The notes under the pieces were generated by a model that was not told the origin of the DNA, did no database searches, and saw only the letters and a program-made list of their open reading frames with translations. Of a stretch of 57,983 nucleotides of DNA, positions 9,566-19,600 are shown piece after piece. Positions within the stretch are counted from its first letter, which is position 1; the number at the start of each line of letters is the position of its first letter. Position numbers and translations under genes: made by a program. This DNA comes from an uncultured Marinobacterium sp. (GTDB taxonomy: Bacteria; Pseudomonadota; Gammaproteobacteria; Pseudomonadales; Balneatricaceae), in NCBI GenBank assembly GCA_947501565.1, contig CANMWJ010000021.1, forward strand, positions 1 through 57,983. Reading direction: 5' to 3'.

Positions 9566-12500
9566 TGAGTATTCTCCGTATGATCGGTTGCGATCACCTG
9601 CTTCAGGTGTTGCGCAATCTGGGCAGCACCCGGATCCTGCAACATCGACCAGTGATCCCCGTCGATCACGTCCACTTTAACCGATTCGGCAAACTGCCCC
9701 CAGCCCATCTGCCAGTCGAGGAAACGCGAACGGGGTTCGCAGGCGCTGCGTAGCACCAGCACTTCGCCGGGATAGGGTTTCATCTCATATTGCTGGGTGA
9801 GCCGGTCGAGGTAGGCAAACAGCCACTGGCCGTAACTCTCCATCGCCTCCGGGCGTTCCTCCACCGAAACCGAACGGTGGTTATAGGCCGACTGCAGCAA
9901 CGCCCGCTGGCGTGCCTTGTTCTTGCGAATATTGATCCGCTTCTGCAGCCAGTGGCCCAGTTTCACCTCGCCACGCAGAGCCTGTTTGCTGGCCTCCATT
10001 GCAACCAGAACACGGTAGTACTGGTTCATCAACTTACGCTTCAGCGACGGCATACCGCTGCTGTGACCCGGTGCCCAACCATCCAGCACCACCAGTGAGA
10101 CCTCTGCACCGGCTTCTCGCAGCTGGCGAGCGACTTCATAGGAGAGCACACCAATCAGACACCAGCCCACCAGATGGTAGGGGCCCTGGGGTTGTACGTT
10201 GCGGATCAGTTGCACGTAACCGGCGGCAACCTCTTCCAGTGTCTCCGGTAGCTGGTCGGTGGGGTAATCCGGATCGAACAGCTGCAGGGAGATAAACGGA
10301 TAGTCACCACCCAGCTGGCGAGACACCGAGAAATAGGTGCCGGTATTGTGCAGGGCGATCAGCGGCGGGTGGCTGCCGTGGGATTGCAGGCGTACCACCT
10401 GACGGAAGTCGTCTTCGTACTGCGTGCGTGGGCGCATCAGCTCGGCCAGACCGCGCAGGGTCGGGCTGTGGAACAGCTGTGCCAGGGTGATGTGACGGCC
10501 GCTGTCGCTCTCAATGCGGGCCAGCAGGCGGGCGGCGGTGATGGAGTGGCCGCCCAGCTCGAAGAAGTTGGAGTCCGGATTGATCGGGCCTTCCCAGTCG
10601 AGCAGTTCGCGCCAGAGATCGGCCAGCACAAGTTCCCACTCATCCAGCGGTTCGCTGCTCTGTTGCACTTCGACCTGCTGCGGTGTGGGCAGCGCTTTGC
10701 GGTCAGTTTTACCGTTTGGCGTCTGCGGCATTGCATCCAGCAGGGTCAGGGAGGACGGGTGCATATAGGCGGGCAGGCGGTCGCTTAACGATTGGCGCAG
10801 TTCACTTAATAGCAGCTCAGGATCGTCGCTCTCCTGCGGTACCACATAACCCCAGATAACAGCGTCACCGCTGCTGTTTTCGCCCAATACGCAGACTGCA
10901 TCACGCACCTGTGGGTGACCTTGCAGCACAGCGTCGATCTCGCCCAGCTCGATACGGTAACCGCGCAGCTTAACCTGGAAATCGGTCCGGCCCAGATATT
11001 CGTAACTGCCGTCCGGACGCAGACGGATGCGGTCGCCGGTGCGGTAGAGGCGGTTGTCGCTCTCCGAAAACGGATCGGCGATAAAACGTTCGGCGTTCAG
11101 TTCGTCGTGTCTGAAGTACCCCTTGGCGACACCGTCGCCGCCGATATAGAGCTCGCCCGGCATCCCTTGTGGCACCGGTTGCTGCTGTTCATCCAGGATA
11201 TAGAACTGGGTGTTGGCGATCGGCGCGCCGATCGGTACTGGCCCACTTCCCGGTTGTACCTGCAGCGCGGCGGACCAGATGGTGGTTTCGGTCGGGCCGT
11301 AGAGATTCCAGAGCGACGCATTGTTCTGAAGCAGCTGATCGGCCAGCGCCCGTGGCAGGGCCTCGCCGCCGCAGAGCATCTTCAGCTTAGGACGCGGTTG
11401 CCAGCCCGCTTCCAGCAACAGACGCCATGTGACAGGTGTCGCCTGTAATACGCTGACCTGCTGGTCGTCGATCAGCTCCTCCAGCGCGTGGCCATCGACC
11501 ACCTCCTCTTCACGCGCGATCACCACCTTGGCACCGCAGATCAGCGGCAGGTAGAGCTCCAGCGCCGCGATATCAAAGGAGATGGTGGTCACCGCCAGCA
11601 GCGTATCCTCGGCCGTAAGGCCCGGTTGCTGCTGCATGCTGCAGAGGAAGTTGGTCAGGGCACGGTGGCCGATCTCTACGCCTTTAGGCAGGCCGGTGGA
11701 GCCGGAGGTGTAGATCACATAGGCGCTATCTTCAGTGCCTGGACCTTCCGGCAGCGCGGGTACTTTGCTGCCTTCAGCGCTGAGCTCCTCGTCGGCGGTC
11801 CAGTATTCCACACCGGTCTCAGCCAGCAAGGTGCCCAACGCCCGGTTGGTGAGGATGCCCGCCATTTCGGCGTCGTTGCAGATATGGGCGATTCGCGCCT
11901 GTGGATAATGTGGGTCGAGCGGGACGTAGGCGCTGCCCGATTTCATCACCGCCAACAGAGCGACCAGCAGGTCGGTGGAGCGGTTGAAAAACACGCCAAC
12001 ACGCTGCCCGGCACCGGCCCAGCCGCGTGCGTGCAGGGTATGGGCAAGCCGGTCGGAGCGGCTATCCAGCTCTTGATACGTGAGCTGTTGGTGGCTACAG
12101 ACCACGGCGGTGGCTTCCGGGGAGTGCTTTACCTGCTGACGGAACAGGTCGACCAGCGTGTGCTCGCGCGGATATTCCTGCTCGGTGGCGTTATTCAATG
12201 CCAGCAGTGTGCGGGTTTCATCAGCTGCCATCAGCGGTAGCTGTGACAGGCGCTGATTAGGCTTTTCGGCCAATGCAGTGAACAGGTTTTCCAGATGCAA
12301 CAGCAGGCGTTCCACGCTGCTGCCGTTAAACAGGCTCGCGTTGTATTCACAGGAGAAACGCCAGCCGTCCGGGCGTTCCACCATATAGAAGTTAAGGTCG
12401 TAGAGTGCACCCGCAGCGTGCGAAGGCAGATCGATCAGTCGGAACTGGCTGTAGCTGCGGTCCTCGATAAAGGAGCGCTGGAAGATAAAGTTAACCGAAA

Positions 12501-13590
12501 ACAGCGGGTTACGGCTGGTATCCCGTTTCGGTTTGAGCAGCTCGATCAACTTCTCGATCGGCATGAATTCGTGATCAATGGCGTCGCTGATCACCTTGCG
12601 CACGCGTAGCAGAAGCTCGGGGAAACCCGGGTCGCCGGAGAGGTCGTGGCGCATCACCAGGGTGTTGATAAACACACCCAGCAGATCTTCCGTTTCCACT
12701 TCGCTGCGCCCCGCCACTTGGGTGCCGATGGAAATATCGCTTTCGCCACTATAGCGGTGCAGCAGGGTGGCCAGTCCGGCCATCGCCAGCATGTAGAGGG
12801 TACAACCGTGGTGGAGTGCCTGCTGAGCTAGCTTATCGGTCATCGCCCGTGGCAACAGACGGGAGACGATCGCGCTGTCGTTGCGCCATACCGGTGGGCG
12901 CGGCTGGTCGGTGGGCAGCTCAAAGTAGTTGGCGTCCCGCAGCTGCGGTTGCCAATAACGCTGCTCATCCTGCAGTTCGTCGCCGTCGAGCCACTCCAGC
13001 ATCCACGCAGCATAGTCACCGTAGCTGACCGGCAGCTTGGGGAGCTGCGGTTCACGCCCGCTGTGCAGGGCGTCGCAGATCTCGCCCATCTCCCGCGCCA
13101 GCAGGCCGATCGACCAGCCGTCGCAGATGATGTGGTGTGCGGTGAGCAGGATCACCGCGTGCTGGTCGGTGATCCGTACCTGAGTGACCCGCATCAGCGG
13201 TGCCATCGCCAGCTGGAAGGGTTTGCGGGCTTCAATAGCGGCACAGCGTTCGGCCTCTGCTTCGGCTTCCTCCCGGGGTAGGTGACGCAGGTCGATCTGC
13301 GCCACCGGCAGAGCCACATGGGGCTGTACCATCTGCACCGGTTCGCCCTGTTGCTGGGTGAAGTAGGTGCGCAGTACCTCGTGGCGCTGCACGATCAGGC
13401 GGAACGCCTGTTCCAGCTCAGCGTGTTCCAGCGTACCTTCGATGCGCCAGCGGATCGCCACGTTCAGGGAGCTGTCACCCGGTTCCAGCTGGTTCAGGAC
13501 CCAGAAGCGATGCTGGATCGGCGAGCATGGATAGCGCAGGGTGCGGCCTGCGTATGGTGTCTCGGGCGTGATGATTGTTTGTGCCGTCAT
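9562..13590 (-). CDS. Non-ribosomal peptide synthetase, C-A-PCP-TE (terminal module)
   Basis: A 1342-residue terminal module. Condensation domain about 20-450 with HHIICDGWS (H152-H153), the LCL-like form. Adenylation domain about 475-970 with AYVIYTSGSTG, NLYGPTETT, YRTGD and NGKTDRKAL. Carrier domain serine S1016 in ELGGHSI. Thioesterase about 1075-1342. The ten-residue specificity code read by alignment to GrsA is DILQCGLIWK, close to glycine codes. The thioesterase nucleophile elbow reads GWCLIG, with Cys (C1144, codon TGT) where most have Ser; D1170 and H1313 complete the triad. The ATG at 13590 is preferred over the longer frame because a purine-rich site precedes it and it lies 19 bp after the upstream stop. 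There is no epimerase or methyltransferase domain. Confidence 0.95.
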   Translation of the reverse strand: MTAQTIITPETPYAGRTLRYPCSPIQHRFWVLNQLEPGDSSLNVAIRWRIEGTLEHAELEQAFRLIVQRHEVLRTYFTQQQGEPVQMVQPHVALPVAQIDLRHLPREEAEAEAERCAAIEARKPFQLAMAPLMRVTQVRITDQHAVILLTAHHIICDGWSIGLLAREMGEICDALHSGREPQLPKLPVSYGDYAAWMLEWLDGDELQDEQRYWQPQLRDANYFELPTDQPRPPVWRNDSAIVSRLLPRAMTDKLAQQALHHGCTLYMLAMAGLATLLHRYSGESDISIGTQVAGRSEVETEDLLGVFINTLVMRHDLSGDPGFPELLLRVRKVISDAIDHEFMPIEKLIELLKPKRDTSRNPLFSVNFIFQRSFIEDRSYSQFRLIDLPSHAAGALYDLNFYMVERPDGWRFSCEYNASLFNGSSVERLLLHLENLFTALAEKPNQRLSQLPLMAADETRTLLALNNATEQEYPREHTLVDLFRQQVKHSPEATAVVCSHQQLTYQELDSRSDRLAHTLHARGWAGAGQRVGVFFNRSTDLLVALLAVMKSGSAYVPLDPHYPQARIAHICNDAEMAGILTNRALGTLLAETGVEYWTADEELSAEGSKVPALPEGPGTEDSAYVIYTSGSTGLPKGVEIGHRALTNFLCSMQQQPGLTAEDTLLAVTTISFDIAALELYLPLICGAKVVIAREEEVVDGHALEELIDDQQVSVLQATPVTWRLLLEAGWQPRPKLKMLCGGEALPRALADQLLQNNASLWNLYGPTETTIWSAALQVQPGSGPVPIGAPIANTQFYILDEQQQPVPQGMPGELYIGGDGVAKGYFRHDELNAERFIADPFSESDNRLYRTGDRIRLRPDGSYEYLGRTDFQVKLRGYRIELGEIDAVLQGHPQVRDAVCVLGENSSGDAVIWGYVVPQESDDPELLLSELRQSLSDRLPAYMHPSSLTLLDAMPQTPNGKTDRKALPTPQQVEVQQSSEPLDEWELVLADLWRELLDWEGPINPDSNFFELGGHSITAARLLARIESDSGRHITLAQLFHSPTLRGLAELMRPRTQYEDDFRQVVRLQSHGSHPPLIALHNTGTYFSVSRQLGGDYPFISLQLFDPDYPTDQLPETLEEVAAGYVQLIRNVQPQGPYHLVGWCLIGVLSYEVARQLREAGAEVSLVVLDGWAPGHSSGMPSLKRKLMNQYYRVLVAMEASKQALRGEVKLGHWLQKRINIRKNKARQRALLQSAYNHRSVSVEERPEAMESYGQWLFAYLDRLTQQYEMKPYPGEVLVLRSACEPRSRFLDWQMGWGQFAESVKVDVIDGDHWSMLQDPGAAQIAQHLKQVIATDHTENTQ

Positions 13591-13609
13591 GGTTCTCTCT
13601 TGCTCCTGA

Positions 13610-16600
13610 TCACACACTTTCCGGATACAGCTTACGGATACGACCGCGGTTCTTTTTGCGCTGCCTACCGGGCATCGCAAACGGATCCTGCGGATCGTTG
13701 AGGCTTGCCGCTACAGCCAGCAAGCGACGGTGTTGCATCAGCTGACTGGCGGAAAGTGGCAGCCCTGCTTTACTGGCGCGGGCGACGATCTGGAAGATCT
13801 GAATCGAGTCTGCACCCAGTGCAAACAGATCATCGTCCAGGCCCACCTGCTCCAGCCCCAGAACCTCCGCCCAGATCGACGCGAGTGTCTGCTCCTGCGT
13901 GGTTTGTGGCGCGCGGTAGACCGGTCCAACGCTGTGTGTGGCGTCCGGTTGCGGCAGGGCGTTGCGGTCCAGCTTGCCGTTGGCCAACCGTGGCAGGGCG
14001 TCTAGTGTTACCCAGACACTCGGCACCATGTATTCCGGCAGGCTGCGCTCCAGCGCCCGGCGCAGCTGTTGCTGATCGCAGTTGCCGCTGGTTTCCAGAT
14101 AGGCCACCAGACGGCGGGCCCCCGGGCTGTCTTCACGGACGATAACCGTCGCTTGCGCACCGGCGCTGTGCAGTTGTGCTTCGATCTCGCCCAGCTCGAT
14201 GCGGAAACCGCGCAGTTTCACCTGATGGTCGATACGGCCGATCACCTGCAGGTTGCCATCGGGTAGCAGGCGCGCCAGATCGCCGGTGCGGTAGAGGCGG
14301 CCCTCGCCAAACGGGTTGGGGATAAAGCGCTCTGCGGTGAGGTCGGCGCGGTTGAGGTAACCACGGGCGACGCCGTCGCCGCCGATATGCAGCTGTCCCG
14401 GCACACCTTGAGGTTGTGGCTGGTCGTGCTCATCCAGGATGTAGAAGCTGGTGTTGGCGATCGGTTGGCCGACGGTGATCGGCTGACCATCCGCTTGGAT
14501 ACGCTGGCAGGAGGACCAGACCGTGGTTTCGGTCGGGCCGTACATGTTCCAGAGTTCGCCGTCGCCAGCGAGCAGTCGATCGGCCAACTGGCGGGGCAAG
14601 GCTTCGCCGCCGATCAGCATCTTAAAACCGTCCGGTGCGACAAAACCCGCCTCCAGCAGCAACTGCCAGCTCGACGGTGTGCCCTGCATGGCGGTGATAC
14701 CGAAGGTATCGATCAGCGCTTTCAGGCGGAAACCGTCGGGCGTGTCTTCGTCACCGGCGATCACCAGTTGCGCGCCGCAGAGTAGCGGCAGGAACAGCTC
14801 CAGCAGAGAGATATCGAAGGAGACGGTGGTGACCGCGAGGAAACGGTCCTCTGCCTCCAGCCCCGGCTCTTTGGCCATGCTGCAGAGGAAGTTCACCGCC
14901 GCCTGATGGCTGATCTCCACCCCCTTCGGTTTGCCGGTGGAACCGGAGGTGTAGATGACGTAGGCCAGATCCTGTGGTGAACGCCCCTTCAGATCGGGCA
15001 GCTCGGCGCTGCCGTTGTCGCAGCGCGCCAGGCTCGGATCGATCAGCGGCAGGCCGTCGGTGTTGAGGCTGTTGTGTTGTTCTGCGTCGACGATCAGCGC
15101 GGCTACACCGGCATCGTCGAGGATGTATTGCAGGCGAGCGTGCGGGTGGCACGGGTCCAGCGGTACGTAGGCCGCACCCGCTTTCAGGGTCGCGAGCATG
15201 GCGATCAGGGTGTCTACTGAGCGGCGCACGCAGATCCCCACCTTGGCTTGTGCATCATCCTCGCGCAACGACAGATAACAGCGCAGGTGGTTGGCCAGCT
15301 GGTTGGCGCGGGTGTCCAGTTCGGCGTAGCTGAGTTCGATTCCGTTGCAGCGTACGGCGATGGCATCCGGTTGCTGCGCCGCGCGTTTCAGTAGCAGCTG
15401 ATCCAGACACAGGGTCTGTGGATAGCTTTGTACAGTAGCGTTGAGCTGCGCCAACTGCTGCTGATCGCGGGCTGGCAACCAGTTCAGCTGGGACAGAGGA
15501 TGCTGCGGCTGGTGGGTCAGGCTGTCGACCATGCTGCTAAGCAGCTGCTCGAACACCTCGACCCAGTGGGCGATGGTGGCCTGATCGAACAGGTCGCTGT
15601 TGTAATCCACGTCCAGGCGCAAACCCTGCGCGGATTCGATCATGTTGAAGAACAGGTCGAAGTTCACGAAGGCTTTCGGATTCGGACTGACGCTGACCTC
15701 CAGCTCCGGCCAGGGTTGTGCGCTCTCCAGACGTTCCAGGTTGAACTGCACCTGTGTCAGAGGTACCTGACCCTGCTGACGAGGCAGTTCCAGTTGCTGT
15801 ACCAGCGCGCCGAGTGTCGTGCCCTGATGGTCGTAGGCGTCCATCACCTGGTTGGAGGTGTGCTTCAGCTGCTCCGCGAGACCGCTGTCAGCTTGCCATT
15901 GGCTGCGGATCGGCAGGAAGTGCACGCAATGGCCCACCAGGGTTTCATCTTCCAGCTGCGCCTGCCCGGCGGTCGGCACGCCGATCACCAGATCGTTCTG
16001 CCCGGCAAGGCGGCCCATCAGCGTCTGGAACCCGGTGAGCAGGGTGGTGAACAGTGTTGCACCCTGTGTTGCCCCGGCCTGCTTCAGTTGCTGACAGAAC
16101 GCCGCGCTCATGCTGGCGGTGTAGGTGGCACCGCGGTAGGAGGGCACGCTGCTGCGTGGACGGTCGCTCGGCAATACCAGCGCTGCGGGTGGCGGGTTGA
16201 ACTGCGCCTGCCAGTACCGGTCGATCCGTTGTTGTTCCTGGGGATCCCGGTTGCTTTCACGTTGCGCGTAGCGGGAGAACGGCAGCGGGTCGGGCAGAAG
16301 TGCCATGCCGCCGCGCAGCTCCGCTTTATAAAGTGCGCCCAGTTCGCTCACCAACACGTTGATGGACCAGCCGTCGCAGACGATATGGTGGGTGCTGAGG
16401 ATCAGCGTGTGGTTGTTGTCTGACAGACTGAACAGCTGCACGCGTAGCAGCGGCCCGTTGATCAGGTCGAACACCTGACGCGCTTCGCTGGCGATCGCCT
16501 CATCCAGCTGCGCTTGCGTTGCTGCCTGGTGTCGCTGGAAGCTGTATTTGCCATCGGCTTTGATGCTGAATGCTTCGCCGGTGGGCAGGAAGCGGCTACG

Positions 16601-19600
16601 CAGGGCGTCGTGACGTGCAACCAGTTGGTCCAGCGCCCGCTCCAGTGCTGTGCTGTTCAGAGTGCCCGTCAGTTCGACAGTGACCGCTTCGTTGAATACG
16701 CAGGAGGCGGCGTCACTCAACTGGGCAGCGAGCCAGATCTCCATCTGGCTTTCGGTCAGCGGGATCAACTCTGCTGTTTTTGTGTTATCCACAACCGGTG
16801 TGCCGCTGTTTGATAGATGGTTAGGCAGCAGGTCGGCGTCGGCGAGGGCTTGCAGGGTATCGCGGAAGGCGTCGACGATCCGCTGCAGATCCTCATCGCT
16901 GTGGGCTGTGGTCATAAAACAGGCGAATCCATCCTGAATATGGATGCCACGCTCGCGTAGGTGGTAGTAAACCAGCCCCGGATAGGCCAACTCGTTGTGC
17001 AGGTTGAAGTAGAAGAAGCTGGAGTAGTGTTCGATCTCCGTTTTCAGGCCGAACTGCGTGAACAGGTTACGCAGCTGTGCCACCAGACCGGCGGTGCGTG
17101 CGGCCAGGTTGTCCTGCAGCTGCGGCCCCGCGTCCAGCATATGGTGTAAAACGGCACGTGTTGCCGAGAGGGTCATCGGGTGGCGCACGAAAGTGCCGGC
17201 GAAGAAGGTGACGCCCACCTCAGGAATGGAGTCGTCGCCGTAATCCCACTGGCCGCCGTCAAGGGCGTCCATAAACTCCGCGCGTCCGGCAAGGATGCCG
17301 ATCGGCATGCCGCCGCCCACCACTTTGCCGTAGGTGGCCAGATCAGCGCGGATACCGGTCACCGCCTGGATACCGCCGGGATGGGTACGGAAACCGGTCA
17401 CCACCTCGTCGAATACCAGCGCGCTGCCGGTCTGCTGGGTGATGTTGCGCAGCTCGCGCAGGAAGGCGAAAGGGCGTAGATCCGGGTGGCGGCTCTGAAC
17501 CGGCTCCACCACCACGGCGGCTATATCGTCCGCGTGGGCCTGAATCCAGGCCAGACTGTCGGCGGCGCCGTACTCCAGCACCTCCATATTGGCGACCGCT
17601 TCCGGCGGAATACCGCCCGCAATGGGTTGTGAGCGGCGGCGTTCGCCCCGGCCCACCCCTTTCACCAGTACTTCGTCGAACTGGCCGTGGTAGTCGCCGT
17701 TGAACACCACCACCTTGTCGCGACCGGTGACGGCGCGGGCAACACGCATCGCCGCCATCACCGCTTCGGAACCTGTGTTGCAGAAGGTGACACGTTCGTT
17801 GCCGGTAATTTCGGAGAAGAGGCTGGCGACCTCACCGGCGAACTCCGCCTGCGGGCCGATGGCAAAACCTTTCTCCAGCTGCTCGCGCATGGCATCGGTG
17901 ACGAAATCCGGCGAGTGACCGAAGAAGGTCTGGCCGTAACCGTTTACCAGATCGACGTATTCGTTGCCGTCGATATCCCACAAGCGTGAGCCTTTGCTGC
18001 GGTCCACCACGATCGGGTAGACCAGCTCTTTCAGGTCGCTGCAGAAACCTGCGGCGGCGCGCGGATCGGCCAGCACCTTGCGGTGACTGCGGGTGGATTG
18101 CCTGGAGCCGCGCATGCGGCTGGCGCTGCGTTCCGCCAATTCGGCGATATGTTGCGCCTGTTTTTCGGTCAGTTCGGTGTTGCCGCCCTGTTTGCCCTTA
18201 TAGAGGTCAAAACGGGAGGGGCGGCTTTCCGCCTCATCCTCTGGCAGTACCGGTGTGACGGTTGTGCTGGCCTGCGGTGCAGGCGCGCTTTCCTGTTTCT
18301 GGTTGACCTGTTTTGGCTGAGTGGCCTGGCCCTCACGTTCGAGCATGCTGACCAGCAGGCCAAGGCGACCGTAATCACCGAGCAGCTGGCGGAAGGTGAG
18401 TTTGACCCTGAACTGTTTCTGTAAGCGCTGCGCGACCTGAGTCAGGAAGAGGGAATCGAAACCCAGCTCGACAAAACCGGTGCTGTCGCTGATGCCGTCA
18501 AAGTTTTCGCCGGACAGTTCTTCGAAGATCGCCAGTACCTGCTGGCGGGTATCGTTGACCGGGGCAGAATCCGGGGTTTGTTCTGTCTGTGTTACCGGCT
18601 CTGACGGGTCTGTAAGTGTTTGCTCACAGGACGGGACCGTGTTGGCTGCGGCATTGCGCGCTGGGCGTTCGACCCAATGGGACTGACGCTGGAACGGGTA
18701 GGTCGGCAGTGAAACACGCTGACCAGTGCCCTGGTGAATCTGTTGCCAGTCGACCTCGGCTCCGTGCGCCCAGAGCAAACCAAAACACTGTAGCATCTGC
18801 AGATGATCGGCGCTGTCGCGTCCCGCATCCGGCAGGGAGTGCAGGGTGCGGATATCGCTGTTCTCCACGCCGCGCAGGCATTGGTGCGCGAGGGTGGTCA
18901 GGGTATTGCCCGGGCCGATCTCCAGCAGGATCGCGTTGCTCTGCTGCTCCACCAGTGTACGGATGCCGTCGGCGTAGCGTACTGCTTCGCGCATATGGTG
19001 CGCCCAGTATTCGGCGGAGGTTGCTTCCTCATCGCGCAGCGGCTGGCCGCTGACGCAGGAGTAGATCGGCAGTGTCGGCGCGGACAGTTGCACCTGACTC
19101 ACTGCGTCCAGCAGCGGTGCCACGGCTTCGTCCATCATTGCGGAGTGGAAGGCGTGGGAGGTATGCAGGCGGCGGTGTACTACTTCGCGTGTATCCAGTA
19201 ACTGTTCCAGCGCGTCGATGGCGTCATACGGCCCGGCAACCACGCACAGATTGGGCGCGTTGATCGCAGCGATATCCAGTTGTTCGTTGAGCAGCGGCAG
19301 CAGGTCTGCTTCCGGCAGGCGTACGCTGAGCATGGCGCCCCCGGCGACCGCATTCATCAGACGTCCGCGGGTGGCGACCAGTGTCAGTGCATCCTTTAGC
19401 GAGACCACCCCAGCCAGCACGGCGGCGACCCACTCGCCTACACTGTGACCGAGCATCGCGCTCGGCTGGATACCCCGGCTCAGCCAGAGTTGCGCGGTGG
19501 CGTATTCGACGCTGAAGATCGCCGGCTGTGCCAGGATGGTGGCACGCAAGCGTTCGGCGGCGGTTTCTTTATCCGTAGCATCGCTCGGGTAGAGCAGCGC

